A stretch of 64,000 nt of DNA from Gloeomargarita sp964481635 (GTDB lineage: Bacteria > Cyanobacteriota > Cyanobacteriia > Gloeomargaritales > Gloeomargaritaceae), in contig CAYZTU010000008.1 in NCBI GenBank assembly GCA_964481635.1, positions 1-64,000 on the forward strand, in the 5' to 3' direction. Positions 33,560 through 41,808 of the stretch are shown in pieces. Below the pieces are notes generated by a model, which was not told where the DNA came from, did not search any database, and worked only from the letters and a program-made list of their open reading frames with translations. Position numbers and translations under genes: made by a program. The stretch's first letter is position 1, and each line of letters opens with the position of its first letter.

Positions 33560-34129
33560 ATGGATGCGAAGGATTTTTTTGCCCAGAGCGAGGGACAATG
33601 GCATTCCCAGCGGGTGACCCATCATCTGGCCTTCCGGCAGACCGAAATGGGTCGCTCCCTGATCTCGGTTACCTCGCTAGGTCTGGACGATCCGGGGGTG
33701 GAGCGTGTCTGTGCTTTGTATCAGTATTCCTCTGAGCAAGCGAGTGGTGCCTCGCAGGTGGCCTGGCAGGGGGTGATGGGTTGGGACAAGGAAGGTGAGC
33801 AGCAAAATGGCAGTACAGTTATGGTACTAATCCCGACGGACGAGCGTTCGGGAAAACTCCTGCGGGAGGTGGGTTATGCGGAAAAAAGCCCGGTGGCTGG
33901 GTTGTACCAGATGGATGAAACCGGTGCCATGACCCTGGTGACCGAGTACGAGAGTCTGCGTTCCCAAGAGCGGCTTTGGTTTGACGGGGAAGCCACCCGT
34001 TTGCGTACCAGCACCCTGGGGTATGGGTTTGGCGGCATGAGTATGGCCACCTTTGCCGTAGAAACTCGGGCGGAATTAACCCCTCGGGCAGAAGTGCAGG
34101 CGACACCGCCCACCATTTTGGGTTGGTAG
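33560..34129 (+). CDS. cpcS: CpcS/CpeS-family phycobiliprotein lyase
   Basis: Bilin lyase that attaches phycocyanobilin to a conserved cysteine of phycobiliprotein subunits. The lipocalin-like protein shows DFFAQSEGQWHSQRVTHHLA at the N terminus, WQGVMGWDKEGEQQNGSTVM, GKLLREVGYAEKSPVAGLY, LVTEYESLRSQERLWF and LRTSTLGYGFGGMSMATF. Which subunit it serves cannot be told (CpcS, CpcU and CpeS are similar). ATG 33560 gives 189 residues; GTG 33551 is also in frame. Phycobilisomes are therefore expected in this organism. Confidence 0.88.
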   Translation: MDAKDFFAQSEGQWHSQRVTHHLAFRQTEMGRSLISVTSLGLDDPGVERVCALYQYSSEQASGASQVAWQGVMGWDKEGEQQNGSTVMVLIPTDERSGKLLREVGYAEKSPVAGLYQMDETGAMTLVTEYESLRSQERLWFDGEATRLRTSTLGYGFGGMSMATFAVETRAELTPRAEVQATPPTILGW

Positions 34130-34204
34130 TACCCTGGGGTTGGCCGGTCTGAAATGATTTCTGGGCATTGAGCAAAACAGGGAGAGAATTGGCGTAGCAA
34201 TAAT

Positions 34205-34368
34205 GGGCACCTCTGTATAATGCAAAAATAGCGGTCGCAGGGGTGCTCCACGCAGGGTGCCGCAGGTATTCCCCCGTCCCTGGTTCCCAGTAATAATGGC
34301 TACGCCACGCAGGTTATAGACCTTCCAGCGAGATCATTTTCTGCCGGTTCCCATAAATAGAGGTGCCC
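34205..34368 (+). repeat. Interspersed repeat family A, copy 2 with terminal inverted repeats
   Basis: GGGCACCTCT at 34205-34214 is exactly mirrored by AGAGGTGCCC at 34359-34368, bounding a 164-bp element. Inside are AGCGGTCGCAGGGGTGCTCC, GGTTCCCAGTAATAATGGC, the insert GGCTACGCCACGCAGGTTAT (34298-34317) and CCAGCGAGATCATTTTCTGC. It matches 18925-19041 and 37065-37180. No coding capacity is seen, so a miniature transposable element or a structured RNA repeat is likely. Confidence 0.7.
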
Positions 34369-34375
34369 CTCAGAG

Positions 34376-34520
34376 TATAGCCGTTTTGATTAAATTTGAG
34401 ACATTATTCGTTTTCACCCCCCTGACCCCCCTAGCCCCCCTTATTAAGGGGGGAAATGGATTGACAGTCCCCCTTGAGATGCAGGGGGTATCCGTCTCAG
34501 TTCTAATTGAAATGACTATA
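34376..34520 (-). repeat. Miniature inverted-repeat element B, copy 2
   Basis: This 145-bp element is the reverse-orientation match of 19042-19186. It begins TATAGCCGTTTTGATTAAAT and ends AATTGAAATGACTATA; the ends are imperfect inverted repeats that also share TGAGAC, and both carry outer TA. The inner palindrome CCCCCCTTATTAAGGGGGG is conserved. The TA boundaries resemble IS630/Tc1-type mobilised MITEs. From 34521 to 34665 I see only AT-rich non-coding sequence and the probable promoter of the next gene. Confidence 0.75.
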
Positions 34521-34665
34521 TGTGTTTATGAATCCTGTGGAATAACCATAATCTGGAGAATGGTAATCACTTCCCGTAGGAAATTACCCCCATTTATAAG
34601 TTTTATTCTTTGCTAGAGTTAGGGTGATTTATCATGAACTTTTGAGCAAGTGCCATTTTGTCCCC

Positions 34666-34977
34666 ATGCCTGACCCCCACATCACCGAGATAATTGAGCG
34701 TTTGGCCGCCGATTTGGGTGACCGGGTGTATATGGATATTGCCCGCTGGCACCTATACCTCAAAGATGCCCACCTGGATAAAATTCTCGCCCAACGCCTT
34801 TACGCTCAAGCAGAACAAGGCATCCTGCGGGAAGACCAAGCCCTGGGCATTTTGCGGGAAATTTTGGTGGATATTGGCGGCGGGCGCAGGCAAATTCCCC
34901 TATTGGATTTAGTGCCGGTGCAGGGGCAGTTGGCTTATATGGATGTGGTCGAGGATTTCCAGAAACGCCTGACTTGA
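34666..34977 (+). CDS. DUF3181-family protein
   Basis: A 103-residue soluble protein of a cyanobacterial/plant family of unknown function. Family-like blocks are IIERLAADLGDRVYMDIARW followed by HLYLKDAHLDKILAQRLY. ATG 34666 is placed just before the conserved region; an in-frame upstream ATT/ATG stretch from 34624 is less likely. It precedes dnaK by about 100 bases. Confidence 0.78.
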   Translation: MPDPHITEIIERLAADLGDRVYMDIARWHLYLKDAHLDKILAQRLYAQAEQGILREDQALGILREILVDIGGGRRQIPLLDLVPVQGQLAYMDVVEDFQKRLT

Positions 34978-35078
34978 GTTCGGAAACCCCACCTTTTAAG
35001 CAGGCAGACCATCGCCCATCATAGGAAGTACGGGGGTAAACCCACCGAAATTTGCTTTTTTAGGAGTGCAAAACATTC

Positions 35079-36959
35079 ATGGCTAAAGTTGTCGGTATTG
35101 ACCTGGGGACAACCAACTCGGTGGTGGCGGTGATGGAGGGCGGGCAACCCGTTGTCATCGCTAATGCGGAGGGATTTCGCACCACCCCTTCGATTGTGGC
35201 CTACGCCAAAAATGGCGACCGTTTGGTGGGACAGATCGCCAAACGGCAGTCGGTGATCAACCCGGATAATACGTTCTATTCGGTGAAACGGTTTATCGGT
35301 CGTCGGTACGATGAGATCACGAATGAGGCCAAACAGGTTCCCTACAAAGTCCTGCGGGATGGGAATGGCAATGTCAAGATTGATTCCCCCCAGTTGGGCA
35401 AACAGTTTGCCCCGGAGGAAATCTCTGCCAATGTACTGCGGAAATTGGCCGACGATGCCAGCAAGTACCTGGGTGAACCCGTGACCCAGGCGGTGATTAC
35501 CGTTCCCGCCTACTTTAACGACTCCCAACGCCAAGCGACCAAGGATGCGGGGCGCATCGCCGGTTTGGAAGTTTTACGGATCATCAACGAACCCACGGCG
35601 GCTTCCCTGGCCTACGGGTTGGACAAAAAAGCTAACGAAACCATCCTGGTGTTTGACCTGGGGGGCGGGACATTTGACGTGTCCATCCTGGAAGTCGGAG
35701 ACGGGGTGTTTGAGGTGTTGGCGACCTCCGGGGACACCCACCTGGGGGGAGATGATTTTGACAAAAAGATCGTGGACTGGATGGCACAGGATTTTCAGGG
35801 CAAGGAAGGCATTGACCTACGCAAGGACAAACAAGCCCTGCAACGCCTGACCGAAGCCGCCGAAAAGGCCAAAATCGAACTCTCCAGCGTCAGTCAAACG
35901 GACATCAACCTGCCCTTCATCACGGCGACCCAGGATGGCCCCAAGCACCTGGAAATCACCCTGACCCGGGCGAAATTTGAGGAACTATGTAGCGACCTGT
36001 TCGACCGGTGTAAGGTGCCGGTGGAGCAAGCCCTGCGGGATGCCAAGCTGGACAAAAGCAAAATTGATGAGGTGGTCATGGTGGGGGGTTCCACCCGGAT
36101 TCCGGCGGTGCAACAGGTGGTGCGCCAAGTCCTGGGTAAAGAACCCAACCAGAGCGTCAACCCGGACGAGGTGGTGGCGGTGGGGGCTGCTGTGCAAGCC
36201 GGGGTACTCTCCGGGGAAGTCAAGGACATTCTCCTATTGGATGTCACCCCCCTGTCTCTGGGCGTGGAAACCCTGGGTGGGGTAATGACCAAGATGATCC
36301 CCCGCAACACCACCATTCCCACCAAAAAGAGTGAGGTCTTTTCCACAGCGGTGGACAACCAAACCAATGTGGAAATCCACGTCCTGCAAGGGGAGCGGGA
36401 ACTGGCCTCCGGGAACAAGAGCCTGGGCACCTTCCGTTTGGATGGCATTCCCCCCTCACCGCGCGGTATTCCCCAGATTGAAGTCACCTTTGACATCGAT
36501 GCCAACGGCATTTTGAATGTCACCGCCAAGGACAAAGCCTCCGGGAAGGTGCAGTCCATCACCATTTCCGGCTCCTCCACCCTGTCCAAGGACGACGTGG
36601 AACGGATGGTGCGGGATGCGGAAATGAACGCCGCCGCCGACAAGGAGCGCAAAGAGCAGGTGGAATTGAAAAATCAAGCCGACTCCCTCGCCTACCAAGC
36701 GGAACGGCAGGTCAAGGAGTTGGGTGACAAACTTCCCGAAGCCGACAAAACCAAGGTCGAGGGCTTGATCAAAGACCTGCGGGCCGCCCTCAGCCAGGAA
36801 AACTGGGATCAGATCAAAACTCTCACCGAGGAACTGCAACAAACCCTCTACAGCATCAACACCAACCTCTATCAACAGGCGGGGGGTACGGAAACGCCTG
36901 AACCGCCCAACACCGGGGATGGGGACGTGATTGATGCGGACTTCTCCGAAGGCAAATAA
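35079..36959 (+). CDS. dnaK: Chaperone DnaK (Hsp70)
   Basis: ATP-dependent Hsp70 chaperone of 626 residues. The N-terminal ATPase has GIDLGTTNSVVAVMEGG, INEPTAASLAYGLDKK, VFDLGGGTFDVSILEVGDGV and VVMVGGSTRIPAVQ. The substrate domain starts around VTPLSLGVETLGG. The C terminus GDVIDADFSEGK is typical of the essential cyanobacterial DnaK2 type. AGGAG precedes the ATG. No CIRCE element is seen upstream. A strong terminator follows. grpE and dnaJ are not in the window. Confidence 0.96.
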   Translation: MAKVVGIDLGTTNSVVAVMEGGQPVVIANAEGFRTTPSIVAYAKNGDRLVGQIAKRQSVINPDNTFYSVKRFIGRRYDEITNEAKQVPYKVLRDGNGNVKIDSPQLGKQFAPEEISANVLRKLADDASKYLGEPVTQAVITVPAYFNDSQRQATKDAGRIAGLEVLRIINEPTAASLAYGLDKKANETILVFDLGGGTFDVSILEVGDGVFEVLATSGDTHLGGDDFDKKIVDWMAQDFQGKEGIDLRKDKQALQRLTEAAEKAKIELSSVSQTDINLPFITATQDGPKHLEITLTRAKFEELCSDLFDRCKVPVEQALRDAKLDKSKIDEVVMVGGSTRIPAVQQVVRQVLGKEPNQSVNPDEVVAVGAAVQAGVLSGEVKDILLLDVTPLSLGVETLGGVMTKMIPRNTTIPTKKSEVFSTAVDNQTNVEIHVLQGERELASGNKSLGTFRLDGIPPSPRGIPQIEVTFDIDANGILNVTAKDKASGKVQSITISGSSTLSKDDVERMVRDAEMNAAADKERKEQVELKNQADSLAYQAERQVKELGDKLPEADKTKVEGLIKDLRAALSQENWDQIKTLTEELQQTLYSINTNLYQQAGGTETPEPPNTGDGDVIDADFSEGK

Positions 36960-36986
36960 CTCAACCTTTCGGCCATGAATCCAACC

Positions 36987-37014
36987 GCCAGGGGGGCAAC
37001 CCGCTGGCTTTTTT
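36987..37014 (+). terminator. Rho-independent terminator of dnaK
   Basis: GCCAGGGGGGCAACCCGCTG then GC pairs GCCAG with CTGGC and GGG with CCC (one internal mismatch), followed by TTTTTT. It sits 27 bases after the dnaK stop. Confidence 0.75.
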
Positions 37015-37064
37015 GTGGGCGATCCAGGGGTATAACCCATCAAGGAATGATTGCTATGATTAAC

Positions 37065-37180
37065 GGTCGAAGGCGCACAGCCCTTCTGGTTCCCGGTAAT
37101 AATGTCGCAAGCGACACGCAGGCTATGGGCATTCCAGCGAGATCATTTTCTGCTGGTTCCAATAACATAGAGGTGCCTCT
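37065..37180 (+). repeat. Interspersed repeat family A, copy 3
   Basis: GGTTCCCGGTAATAATG, then CATTCCAGCGAGATCATTTT and CTGCTGGTTCC, and the right end CATAGAGGTGCCTCT match copies near 18.9 and 34.3 kb. Where copy 2 has GGCTACGCCACGCAGG this copy has GTCGCAAGCGACACGCAGG. The left terminal repeat is not recognisable, so it is probably a decayed element. Confidence 0.6.
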
Positions 37181-37210
37181 TTGGGAATTTTAGCACTGCT
37201 ATCGAACGTG

Positions 37211-37792
37211 TCATGAGCTTTGCGACTGCGCCACATTTTCATAAAGTTCGCTCAGTTTCAGCTCAGCATCTATAGAAGATAAACCAATGGTTTGATGAGG
37301 CTGATCCCAAATCAGCAAGAGCCATTGATTCTCACTTTGTTTACAATACTGCTCCACATAAACTTGATCTTGATCAATCAGCAAATATTCTCTGAATGTT
37401 GTGATTTGACGGTAATCTAAAAATTTCTCACTGCGATCCCGGCTGGCCGTCGAATCCGATAAAACCTCAGCAATGAGGATCGGTTCTGTTACGGTGTCTT
37501 TTCTCCCTGCAAAAAGGGCTACTGGCTTGGATACAACCATGACATCGGGGTAGTAGTAGCACTGGGATTGGGGTATCCAAAGTCTTTGATCTGTGACAAA
37601 TACCTGAAATGGCTTACCTTTGAGAGCCAAACTCAAAGTCACTGTCACAGAACGTACTAACTCATTGTGGGTGATACTACCCCCAGCCATGGTTATTACC
37701 TCCCCTTGACGATATTCGTGCTTGAGTTCTGATTCAATCTCTTGCTCCAAATACACTTGGGGCGTAAGTTTCATTTCAGTAAGAGTAGTCAT
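37211..37792 (-). CDS. Uma2-family (DUF820) putative endonuclease
   Basis: A protein of about 193 residues of the Uma2/DUF820 family, expanded in cyanobacteria and predicted to have a PD-(D/E)XK nuclease fold. Motifs seen: EYRQGEVITMAGGSITHN, YYYPDVMVVSKPV (acidic D) and PILIAEVLSDSTASRDRSEKF (E-V-L-S-x-S/T). The biological role is unknown; many copies are associated with mobile DNA, and this one lies beside a repeat element and is AT-richer than its neighbours. I chose ATG 37792, just before MKLTPQVYLEQE. Confidence 0.83.
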   Translation of the reverse strand: MTTLTEMKLTPQVYLEQEIESELKHEYRQGEVITMAGGSITHNELVRSVTVTLSLALKGKPFQVFVTDQRLWIPQSQCYYYPDVMVVSKPVALFAGRKDTVTEPILIAEVLSDSTASRDRSEKFLDYRQITTFREYLLIDQDQVYVEQYCKQSENQWLLLIWDQPHQTIGLSSIDAELKLSELYENVAQSQSS

Positions 37793-37926
37793 AACTTCAG
37801 AGATATTTTTATAGACTATTGACCCTATCATAATAACCACGAGTTGATCCCGCTCCGACAGTAAGCCTTATCGGTCTGGAAAATTCCGGCGGAACTCCTA
37901 AAAAATTAAGCACTATCAATAAATTT

Positions 37927-37944
37927 TTTACAAAAGTTAACATT
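37927..37944 (+). promoter_or_regulatory. HLR1-like site (RpaB) upstream of hlip
   Basis: TTTACAAA-AG-TTAACATT fits the high-light regulatory element HLR1 (two (G/T)TTACA(A/T)(A/T) half-sites two bases apart) with one mismatch in the second half. GTTAACATTC recurs at 37966-37975, 30 bases downstream. Hlip genes in other cyanobacteria are repressed under low light by RpaB bound to HLR1, so the location is meaningful. Confidence 0.6.
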
Positions 37945-37987
37945 CGTGCTAGAGTTATGGGATAAGTTAACATTCAGGAGTTACACC

Positions 37988-38224
37988 ATGACCACGCAAC
38001 AGGAAGCCATTCGTCCCCGCAGTTACACCGTGGAAGATGGGGGACGCTTGAACAACTTTGCCATCGAACCCAAAATGTACGTGGATGAGGAGTCCCGGGT
38101 TGGCTTTACCCAGTACGCCGAGCGGCTGAACGGTCGTCTGGCGATGATCGGCTTTATTTCCCTGATTGGTTTGGAGTTGTTCACCGGCAAAGGTTTGGTC
38201 GCTCTGCTGACCAGCTTGCAGTAG
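37988..38224 (+). CDS. High-light-inducible protein (Hlip/Scp)
   Basis: A 78-residue one-helix chlorophyll-binding protein of the LHC superfamily. The span has the signature AERLNGRLAMIGFISLIGLE, in which E and R with N are the chlorophyll-binding and helix-pairing residues. Such proteins bind chlorophyll and carotenoid and protect photosystem assembly in strong light. AGGAG lies eight bases before the ATG, and an HLR1-like element is upstream, suggesting light-stress control. Confidence 0.92.
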   Translation: MTTQQEAIRPRSYTVEDGGRLNNFAIEPKMYVDEESRVGFTQYAERLNGRLAMIGFISLIGLELFTGKGLVALLTSLQ

Positions 38225-38226
38225 GG

Positions 38227-39153
38227 TTAACGGGCGCCGGCCTGGATGGCTTCGTTGGCATAGCGCACCAGGCCATCCCGGTCAGCATTTTTGCCAGTGA
38301 TTTGGTAAAGCACCCCGTTGTTGAGCCACTCCACCACCGCTGTGCAGTACGCCCCGCAACTATTAATAAACTGACCCCGAATTCCCCCCGCCAGCGTGAC
38401 TTTTTGGTAGGTGTCCCTAGGAAATTCCGGGTTACGGGTGGAGAGTTTGCCGCCCCGTTCGCCGCTCAGGGAACCAAAGGTGCAGGCACCCGCAGTACAA
38501 CCGGGAAAGGTGTATAGACCAACAGTGTAGCGATTGGAGTTAACGCTTTCAGTGGTGAAAAAGAGCTGAATGCCGCCGCCGTACAGGGGTTCTTTAGGCA
38601 GAAAAACCGGGATTTTTGTGCCCTTCAAGGTACTCATTATCTGGCGCACCTGAGCATTTCCATTCACCCAGGGGCGAAAATTGGCCGTCACATCCAACCA
38701 CTGAGACACCTGTTCCGGGGTGATATTCAGGGGCGTGAACCGCAGATTTTGGGATTGATTGCCAACTTGCATGGACAAAGTTTGCTCCCGACCTTTGCCG
38801 AATTGGTCAAACATGGTACCCGCCATATCACAGGGGATACGAAATTCCCCCATCGGGATCGCCCCACCCCCCGCCCGATAGTCCCACCGCCAGCCCTGTA
38901 CCTTGGGAAACTGGCGGCATAGACCCCCCGTGACGGCGAACATCTGGGCAATGTGCTGGTCATAAATTCGCAGGGGACGACCCTGGGTAGTGCTGGTTTC
39001 GCTGGCAATGAGTTGGACGGGAAACCAAGTACCGGGGGCGGGCATCCCGGATAAACGCACCGTGGGCTGAGAATTTGCAGCCAGTGGTCGCAATGCTGTT
39101 GTTGATACAAAAACCGCCAGTAGCCAACCCGCTGATTTCGACAAATTCGGCAT
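38227..39153 (-). CDS. Exported hypothetical protein (308 aa)
   Basis: No family recognised. The start MPNLSKSAGWLLAVFVSTTA followed by LRPLAANSQ is a clear signal peptide, with GGGAG ahead of the ATG. The mature region contains GTWFPVQLIASETSTTQG, several cysteines (for example GLCRQF, CTAGACTFG, NSCGAYC) that could form disulfides, and a C-terminal domain with GVLYQITGKNADRDGLVRYA. The last motif resembles conserved periplasmic domains of unknown function in cyanobacteria. The frame is open upstream to 39723 but that part lies over other genes and is not coding. Confidence 0.7.
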   Translation of the reverse strand: MPNLSKSAGWLLAVFVSTTALRPLAANSQPTVRLSGMPAPGTWFPVQLIASETSTTQGRPLRIYDQHIAQMFAVTGGLCRQFPKVQGWRWDYRAGGGAIPMGEFRIPCDMAGTMFDQFGKGREQTLSMQVGNQSQNLRFTPLNITPEQVSQWLDVTANFRPWVNGNAQVRQIMSTLKGTKIPVFLPKEPLYGGGIQLFFTTESVNSNRYTVGLYTFPGCTAGACTFGSLSGERGGKLSTRNPEFPRDTYQKVTLAGGIRGQFINSCGAYCTAVVEWLNNGVLYQITGKNADRDGLVRYANEAIQAGAR

Positions 39154-39203
39154 AGGAACTCCCAAGTGGATTGAGACAGGATAAACTTTACCGCAAGAAG
39201 GGC

Positions 39204-39395
39204 TTAATCCCCCGCCAATTGCCACCAGCCCAGCCCCGGTCCGATGAAGCGCACCGTCACCCAAATCGTGCCCAAAATAATAATGCCCGCCCAGGTGCCC
39301 CGGGTTGTCCAGGCGATGAATTTTTGCATTAGGGCAGCCCGCTGGTTGGCGGCGGTGGGGGTGGTTTGGGCTTGGCGGCGTTTGGCTTCTCCCAT
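39204..39395 (-). CDS. DUF2839-family small membrane protein
   Basis: A 63-residue protein starting MGEAKRRQ, with WTTRGTWAGIIILGTIWVTV then RFIGPGLGWWQL, the typical DUF2839 pattern of cyanobacteria: a basic N terminus plus one membrane span. Function is unknown. It is divergent from the DUF3592 gene across a 64-base spacer that contains overlapping -10-like boxes for both strands at 39427-39433. Confidence 0.85.
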   Translation of the reverse strand: MGEAKRRQAQTTPTAANQRAALMQKFIAWTTRGTWAGIIILGTIWVTVRFIGPGLGWWQLAGD

Positions 39396-39459
39396 AGATT
39401 GATTCGGGGCTAGGGTGCGCTAGAGGTATTATACAGTGTGAAAAAGCCTGATATTTTTT

Positions 39460-39903
39460 ATGTCCGACCGCCAGTTTTTTTTCATTTTTGGGGGCATCTT
39501 CGCCGGGATTGGGACAATTTTTTTGGTCATTGGTTTGAGTTTTGTGCAAAATACCCGCAGCTTCTTGGCGACGGCCAGCACGACCGAGGGGGAAGTCATT
39601 GCCTTGGAGCGCAGACGCTCCGGTCAAAGTAATGGTGGCAGTTCCCATACCTACTATCCGGTGGTGAAGTTTACCGCACCCGACGGGGAACCCATCCAGT
39701 TTGAAGGTCAAGTGGGTAGCCAACCCCCGGCGTTTCGGGTGGGACAGAGGGTGGCGGTGCTGTACAACCCGGAAGAACCCCAGTCGGCCCGGATTCGCAG
39801 TTGGGGTGAGCTTTGGTTTGGGGCAACAATTTTCAGCGGCTTAGGGGGGTTATTTGTCCTGATTGGGGGGGTGGCGTTGGCGACGCAGTTGCGCCCGCAG
39901 TGA
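39460..39903 (+). CDS. DUF3592 membrane protein
   Basis: A 147-residue protein with a membrane span at each end (FFFIFGGIFAGIGTIFLVIG and GATIFSGLGGLFVLIGGVAL) and a soluble beta-rich domain between, containing TYYPVVKFTAPDGEPIQFEG and VGQRVAVLYNPEEPQSARI. This is the usual DUF3592 layout. Function is unknown. Confidence 0.85.
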   Translation: MSDRQFFFIFGGIFAGIGTIFLVIGLSFVQNTRSFLATASTTEGEVIALERRRSGQSNGGSSHTYYPVVKFTAPDGEPIQFEGQVGSQPPAFRVGQRVAVLYNPEEPQSARIRSWGELWFGATIFSGLGGLFVLIGGVALATQLRPQ

Positions 39904-39953
39904 AGGACAAGACCACCAAGTTACCTCAGCCATCACACGCCCCTATCGGTTGT

Positions 39954-40742
39954 TTACGCCTCCGCCGTCATCCCCATAATTTCATACCCGGCATCCACGT
40001 ACACAATCTGCCCCGTAATGCCGCTGGCGAGGTCACTACCCAAAAACGCCGCAGCATTGCCCACCTCCACCTGGGTGACCGAACGGCGCAGGGGAGCCAC
40101 CTGCCGCACCTGCTGAATCATGTCCCGAATCCCCCCCACCGCCGAAGAAGCCAGGGTTTTAATCGGGCCGGCGGAAATGCCATTCACCCGCACGCCCTGC
40201 GCCCCCAATTCGTAAGCCAGATAGCGCACACACATCTCCAGCCCCGCCTTGGTAATCCCCGCCGTATTGTAATTCGGCACCACCCGCACCCCACCCAAAT
40301 AGGATAATGTAATCACAGAAGCCGTCGGACTAAACAGGGGCTTAGCCGCCCGACACAGAGCGACCAGGGAGTAGGTACTCACGTCCAACGCTTGGGTAAA
40401 TCCGGTGCGGGATATTTGGCTAAAATCCCCCTCCAGACCCTCTTTTGGTACAAATGCTAGACAATGCACTAATATATCTAACGCCCCCCATTGGTGCGCC
40501 ACCGTCTGGAACAAATTACTAATTTGCTCATCTTTTTGCACATCACAGGGAAGAAACAACTCCGGCTGGAGCGGCTCGGTCAACTGGGCTACTTTTTGCT
40601 TAAAGCGGTCTTTATCATCGGGCAGATAGGTGACCCCCAGGGTTGCCCCAGCTTGATGCAGCTGTTGAGCAATACCCCAGGCAATTGAGTACTCGTTGGC
40701 AATTCCCAAAATTAACGCCTTTTTCCCCTGCAAATTCAACAT
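39954..40742 (-). CDS. fabI: Enoyl-[acyl-carrier-protein] reductase FabI
   Basis: NADH-dependent reductase of the last step in each fatty-acid elongation cycle. The 262-residue short-chain dehydrogenase has the FabI nucleotide motif GIANEYSIAWGIAQQL, the catalytic Tyr/Lys region LSYLGGVRVVPNYNTAGITK, and ISAGPIKTLASSAVGG, all typical of FabI. ATG 40742 begins MLNLQGKKALILG; the frame is open upstream but unlike the family. It is divergent from ntcA. Confidence 0.94.
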   Translation of the reverse strand: MLNLQGKKALILGIANEYSIAWGIAQQLHQAGATLGVTYLPDDKDRFKQKVAQLTEPLQPELFLPCDVQKDEQISNLFQTVAHQWGALDILVHCLAFVPKEGLEGDFSQISRTGFTQALDVSTYSLVALCRAAKPLFSPTASVITLSYLGGVRVVPNYNTAGITKAGLEMCVRYLAYELGAQGVRVNGISAGPIKTLASSAVGGIRDMIQQVRQVAPLRRSVTQVEVGNAAAFLGSDLASGITGQIVYVDAGYEIMGMTAEA

Positions 40743-40818
40743 GGATGTTTCGCCAAAAATGTATGAACACTGTTTCACCCTACCCCGGAACGTTCCCCAA
40801 GACAAGGGCTGGCCAATG

Positions 40819-40832
40819 GTTACAAGGGATAC
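40819..40832 (+). promoter_or_regulatory. NtcA-box-like site of the ntcA promoter
   Basis: GTT-N8-TAC differs in one base from the NtcA consensus GTA-N8-TAC. A TAN3T -10 element (TAGGTT, 40856-40861) follows so that the box centre would lie about 41.5 bases before the predicted start site, the class II activator geometry used at NtcA promoters. ntcA autoregulation is known in other cyanobacteria. Confidence 0.55.
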
Positions 40833-40904
40833 AATTTATTTTGACCAATTCCCGATAGGTTGAAATGATAGTTATTTATCTTTAGAATCGGGTGCCCCCA
40901 AGCG

Positions 40905-41576
40905 ATGGCTGTACTGCAAGATAAACCTCTTTACACTCTTTTACAGCGTTTATCCAATGGTACATTTCCCCAGGGGGTCGAAACCTTTGAGCGGGGTAAA
41001 ACCATTTTTTTCCCTGGCGATCCGGCGGAGCGGGTTTACTTTTTAATCAAAGGGGCGGTCAAACTCTCGCGGGTGTACGAATCCGGGGAAGAGATTACCG
41101 TAGCGTTACTGCGGGAAAATAGCGTTTTTGGCGTGCTTTCCTTTATTACAGGGCATCGCTCGGATCGGTTCTATCATTCCGTAGCTTTTACCACCACCCA
41201 ATTGTATTCGGTGCCCATTGAACAGATTGAAACGCTCCTCAAAAGCGACCCGGAATTATCCCTACTTTTGTTGCGGGGTTTATCTTCGCGAATTTTGCAG
41301 ACAGAAATGATGATTGAAACGCTGGCGCATCGGGATATGGGGGCACGTTTGGCGAGTTTTTTATTGATTTTGTGTCGGGATTTCGGGGTGCCGGGGAATG
41401 TGGGGGTCACCATTGATCTAAAACTTTCCCACCAGGCGATTGCGGAGGCGATTGGCTCGACTCGGGTGACGGTGACCCGTTTACTGGGGGATTTGCGGCA
41501 AAATGGCATGATTTCTATTACTAAGAAAAAAATTACTGTCCATGACCCGATGAACCTCAGTCAGCAATTCACCTAG
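40905..41576 (+). CDS. ntcA: Global nitrogen regulator NtcA
   Basis: CRP-family transcription factor that senses 2-oxoglutarate and activates nitrogen-assimilation genes. The 223-residue protein has a cyclic-nucleotide-like fold (FERGKTIFFPGDPAERVYFL, KLSRVYESGEEITVALLREN) and a C-terminal helix-turn-helix LSHQAIAEAIGSTRVTVTRL that is nearly invariant in NtcA. ATG 40905 is the normal start. It is divergent from fabI with a possible autoregulatory site upstream. Confidence 0.96.
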   Translation: MAVLQDKPLYTLLQRLSNGTFPQGVETFERGKTIFFPGDPAERVYFLIKGAVKLSRVYESGEEITVALLRENSVFGVLSFITGHRSDRFYHSVAFTTTQLYSVPIEQIETLLKSDPELSLLLLRGLSSRILQTEMMIETLAHRDMGARLASFLLILCRDFGVPGNVGVTIDLKLSHQAIAEAIGSTRVTVTRLLGDLRQNGMISITKKKITVHDPMNLSQQFT

Positions 41577-41808
41577 GGCATCTCTAGGGATAGGAACCAG
41601 GAGCAAATTTCACCGCTGAAATACTCTGGTCATTCTCTTCCCTGCCCTGGGATGATTGACGGGTACCAACCCACCGGGATGCCCAAGTCAGCCCGTGATC
41701 CAGATTACTGGTAAAACCCATTTTGACGCACTGCGCCACCCCTATATTCAGCGCAAGATAGGAATTAGGGAAATGAATTTCCCGCCGACATCCACAGGAG
41801 AAACGAAC

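Noticed and set aside
39154..39723. N-terminal extension of the 38.2-kb exported protein
   Set aside because: The frame is open but lies across the DUF2839 and DUF3592 genes and gives no signal peptide; the internal ATG at 39153 with GGGAG and a signal peptide is clearly better.
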